64,000 nucleotides of DNA from the NCBI GenBank assembly GCA_963677085.2, contig CAXXFH010000004.1:2356001-2420000 (forward strand), given 5' to 3'. The notes beneath the pieces were generated by a model. It was given only the letters and a program-made list of their open reading frames with translations, was not told the DNA's origin and ran no database searches. Shown here in pieces: positions 55,527 through 63,232 of this stretch (its first letter is position 1; every line of letters begins with the position of its first letter). A program made the translations under genes and the position numbers. The stretch is from G963677085 sp963677085 (GTDB lineage Bacteria > Planctomycetota > Planctomycetia > Pirellulales > Thermoguttaceae).

Positions 55527-56555
55527 ATGGAAGTGGAAGCAAGCGAAGCAAGGTACTATTTCGAGCGGTTGCCGAGCCGGCTGCGCGCCCCGGGTCTGCA
55601 TCCGCATTTCGTCTGCATCGATGCGGCGCGCGAGCCGGACCTGCAACCGACGTTTTTCGTATTCAAACAAGGCGACGATTTCTATTACCACGGTTTCCAC
55701 CTGGCGGCGCTGCCGGTGGGTGATCTGGCGGTCGAAGCGCTTACTGGCGAGGTTCTTTACGACGTGCAATCGCCCTTCGGCTACGGCGGCCCAGTGGCCA
55801 CGACCGACGACCGTACATTTCTCGAAGCGGCCTGGAAGGCATGGCAGGCGTGGTGCGAAGAGCAGGGCGTTCTGGTCGAGTTTCTCCGTTTTCACCCGTT
55901 GCTGGGCAACGACCGGTTCTTCGGCGGTGAGGCCGTTTTCGACCGACACACGGTGGCGGTCGATCTGGCCGCGGAAGATTTGCTGGCCGGCTACAGCGCG
56001 CCCACACGCCGAGCGATCGAAGAGGCCCAACAGGCCGGCTGCGCGGTCGAGCATTGGGCAACCGACGACTTTCTGGGCGTTTTTTCCTCGCTGTACCGAT
56101 ACCTGATCGGAGGCAAAAATCCCGACGAGTTCTTCTTGTTTCCGCTGGAGTACTTCGAGCGTTTGATGATCGAACCCCAGGCGTTTGGCTTGGTGTGTCA
56201 TTGCGACTGCGAGCCGTTGGCTGCCGGCATATTTCTCGTTGAGGGCGATGTTGCGGAGTTTCACTTGAGCAGTTGCTGTCCGGAGCGGCAAGCGACGGGA
56301 GCTTCCCACTTGCTGTTGCACGAAGGGGCCCTGCAGATGCGAGCGCAAGGATGTCGCCTGTTGCATCTCGGCGGCGGCACTGACGGTCAGCCGGACAACC
56401 CTCAGTTGTTCTTCAAGTCGGGCTTCTCCGAACGACGCGAGGCGTTTCGCATCGGCAAGGCCGTTCATGCCCCGCTGCACTATCAACACCTGAAGAACGT
56501 CTGGCAACAGACGAAGCAATCGACCGACCGTGTTTTGTTCTACCGAACCCCTTGA
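55527..56555 (+). CDS. FemAB/GNAT-like acyltransferase, candidate for the LegH step
   Basis: 342 residues from an ATG at 55527 (MEVEASEARYYFERLPSR). The segments VLVEFLRFHPLLGNDRFFGG, AGIFLVEGDVAEFHLSSCCP and HLGGGTDGQPDNPQLFFKSG, ending FKSGFSERRE, resemble the FemAB-like branch of the GNAT fold used for acyl transfer. In Campylobacter LegH acetylates the 4-amino group; no LegH-type (left-handed helix) gene is here. By position between LegG and PtmE this is the best candidate. Aminoacyl or other acyl groups are also possible. Confidence 0.65.
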   Translation: MEVEASEARYYFERLPSRLRAPGLHPHFVCIDAAREPDLQPTFFVFKQGDDFYYHGFHLAALPVGDLAVEALTGEVLYDVQSPFGYGGPVATTDDRTFLEAAWKAWQAWCEEQGVLVEFLRFHPLLGNDRFFGGEAVFDRHTVAVDLAAEDLLAGYSAPTRRAIEEAQQAGCAVEHWATDDFLGVFSSLYRYLIGGKNPDEFFLFPLEYFERLMIEPQAFGLVCHCDCEPLAAGIFLVEGDVAEFHLSSCCPERQATGASHLLLHEGALQMRAQGCRLLHLGGGTDGQPDNPQLFFKSGFSERREAFRIGKAVHAPLHYQHLKNVWQQTKQSTDRVLFYRTP

Positions 56556-56564
56556 GGATTCGTC

Positions 56565-57638
56565 ATGAAGCAGATCAAGGATGTCTGCATTGACCGCACC
56601 ACGAGCATTCGCCAGGCCATGGCCCAAGTAGGGCGTGGGTGCCGGGGGATTGCCCTGGTTGTCGACACGGACGGCCGGCTCGAGGCCACGTTGACCGACG
56701 GTGACCTGCGGCGTGCGATTCTAGCCGGTACCGAGCTCGACGCGCCCATTGATTGCGTCGTCGCGCAGAAGCAAGCCACCGGCATTCCGCTGGCCGTAAC
56801 CGCTCCCGCGGACATCGCGGAAGAGGCCGCCATGCACGCAATGCGCGAGGCCTGCGTACGGCAACTGCCCTTGCTGGACGAGGAAGGTCGCGTGGTCGAT
56901 CTGCTCACGCTCGACGAACTGTTGCCCGAGGCTCGTCTGCCGGTGCAAACGGTCATTATGGCCGGTGGTTTTGGCACCCGCCTGCGGCCGCTGACCGACG
57001 ATACGCCCAAGCCCATGTTGTCGATCGCCGGCCGCCCCTTGCTGGAACGGATGATCGAACGTCTGCGTCTGTCGGGCATTCACCAAATCAACGTGACCAC
57101 CCACTACATGCCGGAAAAAATCACCGATCACTTCGGCGATGGGCAGCGGTTCGGCGTGAATATCAACTACGTGGCCGAGGACGAGCCCCTGGGAACGGCC
57201 GGGGCCTTAGGCCTCGTCGGCGCCAGCGAAGAGCCCCTACTGGTGCTCAATGGCGATATTCTCACCCAGGTCGACTTCGCCGACATGCTGGCCTTCCACC
57301 GCGAGATGGAGGCCGAAATGACCATTGGCGTCGCCCAGTACGACTTCGAGGTTCCCTACGGCGTAATCGAAGCCGACGGGGGAATCGTTCGGGCGTTGCG
57401 TGAAAAACCCCGCTACGATTTCCAGATCAACGCGGGCATGTACCTGATCGAACCGTCGGCCCGTCGTCGCATCCCGCCGGGCCAACGTTGCGACATGACC
57501 GACCTGATCGCTCAGCTACTGGCCGACGGCCAGATTGTCGCCAGCTTTCCCGTGGTCGAATACTGGCTCGATATCGGCAAACACAGCGACTTCCAACGGG
57601 CACAACAGGAAGTGCGACAAATGCGATGGGCATCGTGA
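56565..57638 (+). CDS. CBS-domain nucleotidyltransferase, PtmE-like (GlcN-1-P guanylyltransferase)
   Basis: 357 residues. Residues 1-115 are a CBS pair (SIRQAMAQVGRGCRGIALVV, then MREACVRQLPLLDEEGRVVD). From residue 125 an NTP-transferase domain follows (QTVIMAGGFGTRLRPLTDD, then KPMLSIAGRPLLERMIERL). This architecture is the one described for Campylobacter PtmE, which makes GDP-glucosamine from glucosamine-1-phosphate. It marks the GDP-linked rather than UDP-linked route. The CBS part may sense an adenylate ligand. Confidence 0.8.
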   Translation: MKQIKDVCIDRTTSIRQAMAQVGRGCRGIALVVDTDGRLEATLTDGDLRRAILAGTELDAPIDCVVAQKQATGIPLAVTAPADIAEEAAMHAMREACVRQLPLLDEEGRVVDLLTLDELLPEARLPVQTVIMAGGFGTRLRPLTDDTPKPMLSIAGRPLLERMIERLRLSGIHQINVTTHYMPEKITDHFGDGQRFGVNINYVAEDEPLGTAGALGLVGASEEPLLVLNGDILTQVDFADMLAFHREMEAEMTIGVAQYDFEVPYGVIEADGGIVRALREKPRYDFQINAGMYLIEPSARRRIPPGQRCDMTDLIAQLLADGQIVASFPVVEYWLDIGKHSDFQRAQQEVRQMRWAS

Positions 57639-57640
57639 AA

Positions 57641-57705
57641 CAAGTGGGGAGTTGCGAGTAAAGAGTTAGGGGAAAATCCGCTTGCGGCTTCGCAGTATCA
57701 CCCGT
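57641..57705. repeat. GTTGCGAGTAAAGAGTTAGG repeat before legB
   Basis: GGGGAGTTGCGAGTAAAGAG, then TCCGCTTGCGGCTTCGCAG, matching the order at 53118-53187 and 55421-55495. The CCGCTTGCGG hairpin is again present. Confidence 0.65.
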
Positions 57706-57727
57706 GTGAAAATCAACAAGGAAGAGA

Positions 57728-58711
57728 ATGTCCCTCAAAGGCAAACGCGTATTGGTCACCGGCGCGGGCGGCTTCATCGGAAGCCATCTCACCGAACGGC
57801 TCGTCGAACTGGGGGCCGAGGTACGCGCCCTGGTGCGCTACAACTCCTCGGGCAGTCACGGCTGGCTGGACCACTCCCCACTGCACGAGCAGATCGATGT
57901 CATCGCCGGCGACGTGGCTGACGCTGGCAGTGTGGCTTGCGCCATGGCCGACCGCCAGGTCGTCTTCCACCTGGCCGCCCTGATCGGCATTCCCTACTCG
58001 TACCAGGCGCCGGTCTCTTACGTTCAAACCAACATCAACGGCACGCTCAACGTGCTTGAGGCCTGCCGGCGGTTCGACGTCGAGCGGATGGTTCACACCT
58101 CGACCAGCGAGGTCTACGGCACGGCCCTGCATGTGCCAATCGACGAAGCCCATCCGTTGCAGGGACAGTCGCCCTACTCGGCCACCAAAATCGGGGCCGA
58201 CAAGTTGGCCGAAGCCTACTTTCGCTCGTTCGGCACGCCGGTGGTCACCGTGCGGCCGTTCAATACGTTTGGCCCACGCCAGTCGGCCCGGGCGGTCATT
58301 CCGACGATCATCGCTCAATGTCTCAAAGGCGATCGCGTGCGATTGGGCAACCTTTCGGCCACCCGAGATTTGAATTACGTAGCTAATACGGTCGACGGCT
58401 TCGTTCGCGCGGCTACCGCGCCCGAGGCGGTCGGTCAAACGATCAACCTGGGTTCAGGCCGGGAAATCAGCATCGAACAGCTTGCCCATCTGATTGCGGA
58501 ACTGGTGGGCAAGAAAATCACGATCGAAACCGAGTCGCAACGCCTGCGGCCCGAGAAAAGCGAGGTCGAACGCCTGCTGGCCGACAACGTCCGGGCGCGC
58601 GAGTTGTTGGACTGGCAGCCGGCCGTCGACCTGGAAGAAGGTCTGCAACGTACCATCGCCTGGTTGCGCGACAATCAAGGGAGGTATCGCCCCGATGTCT
58701 ATCAAGTCTAA
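57728..58711 (+). CDS. NAD-dependent 4,6-dehydratase (LegB-like)
   Basis: 327 residues. Rossmann motif VTGAGGFIGSHLTERLVELG, then RALVRYNSSGSHGWLD (typical LegB-type start). The catalytic region is STSEVYGTA and YSATKIGADKLAEAYF (YxxxK). It converts GDP-GlcNAc to the 4-keto-6-deoxy sugar. The stop overlaps the next start (ATG at 58695 lies inside its last codons). Confidence 0.86.
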   Translation: MSLKGKRVLVTGAGGFIGSHLTERLVELGAEVRALVRYNSSGSHGWLDHSPLHEQIDVIAGDVADAGSVACAMADRQVVFHLAALIGIPYSYQAPVSYVQTNINGTLNVLEACRRFDVERMVHTSTSEVYGTALHVPIDEAHPLQGQSPYSATKIGADKLAEAYFRSFGTPVVTVRPFNTFGPRQSARAVIPTIIAQCLKGDRVRLGNLSATRDLNYVANTVDGFVRAATAPEAVGQTINLGSGREISIEQLAHLIAELVGKKITIETESQRLRPEKSEVERLLADNVRARELLDWQPAVDLEEGLQRTIAWLRDNQGRYRPDVYQV

Positions 58712-60017
58712 GGCGGCAGGGCCGCCGGCCGATGGGTGCTGCCGCACCAAAGCTCCCGTTGGTCGCTACCAAGAACAGAGCTTGCCGGAGCGAAAGGACC
58801 TTGCCGCAAAAGGTGGCGACGCGGGGCTTCGCACGGATTCGTTCATCCCACTGAGCGTGCCCGACATGCAGGGCAACGAATGGCAGTACGTGCGCGAGTG
58901 CCTGGAGACCAACTGGGTGTCGTCGGCGGGAGCTTACGTCGAGCGGTTCGAACAACAGGTCGCCCAGCAGGCTGGCACGCGGCATGCGGTGGCCACGTGT
59001 AGCGGTACGGCCGCATTGCACACGGCCCTGCTGGTCGCCGGTGTTGAGCCGGACGACGAAGTGCTTGTCTCCACGCTCACGTTCATCGCCTCGGCCAATG
59101 CGGTGCGCTACGTCGGCGCGCATCCGGTATTCGTCGATGCCGAGCCGCGTCACTGGCAGATGGACCCTGCGCTGGTCGAAGAATTTCTCACGCGGCAATG
59201 CGAGTGGCGCGACGGTGCGTTGGTCAATCGGGCGACCGGCCGTAGGGTCCGTGCGATTATGCCCGTGCATGTGTTAGGGCATCCGGTCGATATGGATCCG
59301 ATTCTCGAACTGGCCCGGCGGTGGGAACTGAAAGTAATCGAAGACGCCGCCGAGAGCCTCGGGGTGCGTTACGACGACAGGCCGGTTGGCAGCTTGGGCG
59401 ACGTGGCCTGTTTCAGCTTCAACGGCAACAAGCTGATCACCACCGGCGGTGGTGGTATGTTGGTCACCAACGACACGCACTTGGCCGAGCGCGCCCGATA
59501 TCTTACCACCCAAGCCAAAGACGATCCGCTAGAGTATGTTCACGGTGAGGTTGGCTACAACTATCGTATGCCCAACCTATTGGCGGCCGTCGGCTGTGGG
59601 CAACTCGAAAAACTGCCCGACTACATCACCATCAAGCGGCGAATTGCCGAGCGTTACCGGTGTGCGTTGGCCAACGTGCCGGGCGTGGACTGTTTCACGG
59701 CATCGCCCAAGGTCTACTGCACCTTTTGGCTCTCGACAGTCCTGATCGACGCTGCGCGGTTCACAATCGACCGACGCGAGCTATGCCACCGATTGCGACA
59801 GCAACGAATCGAAACCCGGCCGCTGTGGCAGCCGATGCACCGTAGCCCGGCGTATCGCGGAGCGCAGGCCGTGGTCTCGGGCGTCGCCGATCGGTTGGTG
59901 GCCGAAGCGCTGAGTCTGCCGTCGTCGGTCTCACTGTCCGCCGCGGACCAGGATCGGGTATGCCGAGCGATTGCCGAACTGGCGGCAGAAACCCAACAAC
60001 GAAAACGTTCTGCGTGA
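58695..60017 (+). CDS. PLP-dependent aminotransferase (LegC-like)
   Basis: 440 residues if read from the ATG at 58695, but residues 1-30 come from a GGCGGCAGGGCCGCC repeat (58711-58780). Family sequence begins at about residue 50 (FIPLSVPDMQGNEWQYVREC, then NWVSSAGAYVERFE). In-frame TTG 58782 or GTG 58857 are alternative starts. The PLP lysine is in SFNGNKLITTGGGG, and AESLGVRYDDRPVGSLGDVA is typical of the DegT/DnrJ/EryC1 family. It adds the 4-amino group to the keto-sugar made by LegB. Confidence 0.86.
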   Translation: MSIKSKAAGPPADGCCRTKAPVGRYQEQSLPERKDLAAKGGDAGLRTDSFIPLSVPDMQGNEWQYVRECLETNWVSSAGAYVERFEQQVAQQAGTRHAVATCSGTAALHTALLVAGVEPDDEVLVSTLTFIASANAVRYVGAHPVFVDAEPRHWQMDPALVEEFLTRQCEWRDGALVNRATGRRVRAIMPVHVLGHPVDMDPILELARRWELKVIEDAAESLGVRYDDRPVGSLGDVACFSFNGNKLITTGGGGMLVTNDTHLAERARYLTTQAKDDPLEYVHGEVGYNYRMPNLLAAVGCGQLEKLPDYITIKRRIAERYRCALANVPGVDCFTASPKVYCTFWLSTVLIDAARFTIDRRELCHRLRQQRIETRPLWQPMHRSPAYRGAQAVVSGVADRLVAEALSLPSSVSLSAADQDRVCRAIAELAAETQQRKRSA

Positions 60018-60027
60018 GAGGATCGTC

Positions 60028-61683
60028 ATGCCTTGCCTACCCAGCCACACCACAGCGTGTACCGCGGCGGTCGAACCGTGTGACGCAGGCGCCCAGCATT
60101 CGATCCTCTGCCTGCCAGCTGGTGCGTCGGATCTAAAAGAGATGCTATTCTTCGCCGATCAGCTCAAGGCGACCGGCGAGTACCGCTTCACGTTCGTCGT
60201 CGATTGGGCGTGTGCCGATCGTTGGCTTCAGGCACTGCGGAAAGGCGGTCACCAGGTGGTGTCCACTCGTCGTGGAAAGCGTCGTTTCCCACGGCATTCG
60301 GGCGATAATTGGCAGCACATTGCCGACTCGGCTGCCAGGCCTAGCAAGCCCTCGTTGATGAAACGCTGTCTGTCGGGCGTTCGCGGCGCGTTGCGGTGGC
60401 TAGGGCAAGCATCGCTGGTCGAGACGCTTCTGAAGCTTCTGAAGCACTACCGGCGCTTCTGGCGTGATCGGTCGGTCGCTAGGCGTTGGCTGCGTGAGTC
60501 GCAGGCTGAGTTAGTGCTGGTGGGTAGCGATCGTCGACTGGGTACCGAAACGGCCCTATTGGTCGAAGCCCGATGTGCGGGCGTTCCGTCGTTGGTTATT
60601 CCTTACGCCATGTGGGTTCCCGAGGCGAACATCCTCTGCCGTACAAATCGCCCCAAGTGCGACACCAAATACGGTATGGCCCGATGGATCAACCGCTTCG
60701 TCGCCCGGCTCTATCCCGACGAGGTCATCCGCGGCATGGGCCACACGCTGCTGATCGCCTCCGGCGAAGAGATTTTGGCTGCTAAGGCGGCCGGGATTTT
60801 TCCTCCCCATCCGCTGCGAAGTCATTGCGGGGCGGGCTTGGCTACGCGCGTGGCCATCGACTGCCAGTACGTCGGCGACCTCAACGACCAGCTAGGCGTT
60901 CCCCGCGAAGTGCAAACGATGACCGGCCGGGCCTCAACCGACACGGTTGCCCGCATCCACCGCAACGCCGACCACTACCGCCAAGCGTTCTGCGAAAAGT
61001 ACGGTCTTGATTCCGGTAAACGTATCCTGCTGTATTCGGTCCCCAGCAATGCGGAGCAGGGTCTTTGCAGTTGGCAGCAGCACTGGGAGCGTACGCGGTT
61101 TTTGTTCGAAGCAATGGCCGCCTTGGAGAATACGCACGTAGTGCTGAACCTGCATCCGAAATGCGACACAAACGCCTACGATGACATTGCGGCCCACTAC
61201 GGTATGACCATCGCCCACGACGAACCCATTGAGCAGGTGATTCCGCTTTGCGACGTCTTGATGTGTACCTTCTCGTCGACCATCGTTTGGGCGATTGGCT
61301 GCGGCAAGCCCGTGGTGATTCAGAATTTCTACGGGTATACGTACCCGATGTACGACGCTTGCCCGGGCGTGGTGGTTGTCGACCGTCGCGAGGATTTGGT
61401 GCCCGTGCTGAGCCGTATCTTCAGCGACGTTGCGTACCATGAGCACTTGGCCGCCGAGCAGCGACGGGTTGGCCCTCAATGGGCACAACTCGATGACCAA
61501 TGCAGCCAACGGTTGATTGCCGAGGTGGAAGACCTGATCGCTAGTGCTTCGTCAAGGCTAAGATGTGGGGTGGTTATGCACGCCCGAGTACGGGATTGCC
61601 AAGGTCTAGCGACCGTGGCTACCTCCAAATCAAGAGTCGACACGGCACTAATGGCCGACCACTGCGGCAGACGCGACGAGTAG
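60028..61683 (+). CDS. GT-B-like glycosyltransferase-fold protein, substrate unknown
   Basis: 551 residues from the ATG at 60028, with GAGAGGA upstream. The N-terminal half has ADQLKATGEYRFTFVVDW and RCAGVPSLVIPYAMWVPEAN. The C-terminal half has HVVLNLHPKCDTNAYDDIAA, MCTFSSTIVWAIGCGKPVVI and EDLVPVLSRIFSDVAYHEHL, a GT-B or CDP-glycerol-transferase-like nucleotide site. It could transfer the nonulosonic acid or belong to capsule synthesis. The last 46 residues (from about ASSRLRCGV) lie inside the repeat-bounded segment 61541-62157 and are not family-like. Confidence 0.6.
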   Translation: MPCLPSHTTACTAAVEPCDAGAQHSILCLPAGASDLKEMLFFADQLKATGEYRFTFVVDWACADRWLQALRKGGHQVVSTRRGKRRFPRHSGDNWQHIADSAARPSKPSLMKRCLSGVRGALRWLGQASLVETLLKLLKHYRRFWRDRSVARRWLRESQAELVLVGSDRRLGTETALLVEARCAGVPSLVIPYAMWVPEANILCRTNRPKCDTKYGMARWINRFVARLYPDEVIRGMGHTLLIASGEEILAAKAAGIFPPHPLRSHCGAGLATRVAIDCQYVGDLNDQLGVPREVQTMTGRASTDTVARIHRNADHYRQAFCEKYGLDSGKRILLYSVPSNAEQGLCSWQQHWERTRFLFEAMAALENTHVVLNLHPKCDTNAYDDIAAHYGMTIAHDEPIEQVIPLCDVLMCTFSSTIVWAIGCGKPVVIQNFYGYTYPMYDACPGVVVVDRREDLVPVLSRIFSDVAYHEHLAAEQRRVGPQWAQLDDQCSQRLIAEVEDLIASASSRLRCGVVMHARVRDCQGLATVATSKSRVDTALMADHCGRRDE

Positions 61684-62157
61684 CCAGGCGTTTTCTCGTG
61701 TTACTCCTCAAACTGAAAACGATTCTGACGGTCGCAGTCGCGGATGGACGCAGATAAACGCAGAAAGGAAGGTCCTGGCATCGAACGGACTATCTGGTGT
61801 GATTATTGCGTCCTGCATTGCTTGTGGAACGAGGGCGACCAGCGGGAGCCCGGTTTTCCGGGCCGGAACGCAATGAAGTGTTCCACAATCAAACCAGGAA
61901 CCAGTAGATCTTCGAAGCGTTACCTTCACGGCGTTTGGCCATGACCAAACGTTCAATGAATTTGCGAACATCAATAGAAGGGCGTGAAACGCCCCCCACT
62001 TGCGGAGTCTGCGCAAATTGCCGTTCCCTTGAAAGGGCCGTTCGTGGTATACCCTGACGGTTCGTTTGGGGTGTCACTGGCTGTGCTTGTCAGCCAGTGC
62101 CGCTGGGTATGTAAGCTACCCAGGGCATCCAAGAAGAAAAATTGACGAAGCACTAGC
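61541..62157. mobile_element. Possible non-autonomous element bounded by a 15-bp inverted repeat
   Basis: CTAGTGCTTCGTCAA at 61541-61555 is inverted as TTGACGAAGCACTAG at 62142-62156. The bounded 616 bases contain a GGCGACCAGCGGGAGC copy (61833-61850), a CTGGCTG/CAGCCAG hairpin (62079-62096) and no transposase. The outer CTAG could be a duplicated target. A MITE-like element is the simplest reading. Confidence 0.5.
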
Positions 62158-62179
62158 CGACCCCGAAAAAGTCTGATCC
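61684..62179. repeat. Spacer inside the inverted-repeat segment
   Basis: No gene; it carries the GGCGACCAGCGGGAGC copy, TTCAATGAATTTGCGAACAT (61952-61971) and a GCTGGGTA/TACCCAG hairpin (62102-62123). Confidence 0.5.
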
Positions 62180-63232
62180 ATGGACAAGACACAGACCATC
62201 CAAATTGCCGGTCGACCAGTTGGTTTGGGGCATCCCTGTTTCTTGATCGCCGAAGTGGGCATGGCCCACGACGGCAGCCTGGGTGCCGCCCATGCCTATA
62301 TCGATGCCGTGGCCGACAGCCGTGTCGATGCGATCAAATTCCAGACACACGTGGCCGAAGCCGAGTCGACTCCCGGCGAGCCGTTTCGTGTGAAGTTCTC
62401 CAAGCAAGACGCCAGTCGCTACGGCTATTGGCAACGCACGGCCTTTACGGCCGAGCAGTGGCAGGGGTTGGCCGACCACTGTGCCGAGCAAGGTTTGATC
62501 TTTCTCAGTTCGCCGTTCTCGATCGAAGCGGTCGAGCTGCTCGACCAGATCGGCATGCCGGCCTGGAAGGTGGCCGCCGGCGAAACGTCCACGTTGCCGA
62601 TGCTTCGAGCGATGGCCGAGACGGGCCGGCCCGTGTTGCTTTCCTCGGGCATGAGCCCAATGAGCGAACTCGACGCCGCGGTGGCTTGCGTCGGCGAAAC
62701 CGGTGCGCCGGTGGCCGTTTTTCAGTGTACGACCGCATATCCCTGTCCGCCGGAAAAAATCGGGCTAAACGTGCTCGACGAATTGCGATCGCGATATGCT
62801 TGTCCCGTCGGGCTGTCGGATCACTCCGGTGCTATTTACGCTGGCCTGGCGGCTGCTACGCTCGGGGCCAACCTGCTTGAAGTGCATATCACGTTTTCCC
62901 GCGACTGTTTCGGCCCCGACGTGCCAGCCTCGCTGACTCCCACGGAGTTGAAGCAACTGGCCGACGGCGTGCGTTTCATCGAGACCATGCTTGCTCATCC
63001 CGTAGACAAAGACGCCGTGGCCGAAGAGATGGCCGGCTTGCGGCGAACGTTCAACAAGAGTGTCGTGCTGCGTTGCGACCTGCCCGCGGGTCATCGACTT
63101 GCGATGCACGACCTGGCGATTCGCAAACCGGGGACGGGCATTGCAGCCGCACGGCTGGATGCCGTGGTAGGGCGAACGCTGCAGCGCGCCGTCGAAGCGA
63201 ACATACCCTTGATGGAGGACGACCTTGGCTAA
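62180..63232 (+). CDS. Nonulosonate synthase, NeuB family, copy 2
   Basis: 350 residues. FLIAEVGMAHDGSLGAAHAY, then AIKFQTHVAEAESTP and KVAAGETSTLPMLRAMAETG, and VGLSDHSGAIYAGL, give the TIM barrel. The C-terminal SAF domain is seen in LPAGHRLAMHDLAIRKPGTG. It differs throughout from the first synthase (53188-54282): MAHDGS for NHNGD and AAGETS for IPSGEV. A second synthase suggests a different nonulosonic acid or a paralogue. It is coupled to the next gene (stop overlaps its TTG start). Confidence 0.85.
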   Translation: MDKTQTIQIAGRPVGLGHPCFLIAEVGMAHDGSLGAAHAYIDAVADSRVDAIKFQTHVAEAESTPGEPFRVKFSKQDASRYGYWQRTAFTAEQWQGLADHCAEQGLIFLSSPFSIEAVELLDQIGMPAWKVAAGETSTLPMLRAMAETGRPVLLSSGMSPMSELDAAVACVGETGAPVAVFQCTTAYPCPPEKIGLNVLDELRSRYACPVGLSDHSGAIYAGLAAATLGANLLEVHITFSRDCFGPDVPASLTPTELKQLADGVRFIETMLAHPVDKDAVAEEMAGLRRTFNKSVVLRCDLPAGHRLAMHDLAIRKPGTGIAAARLDAVVGRTLQRAVEANIPLMEDDLG

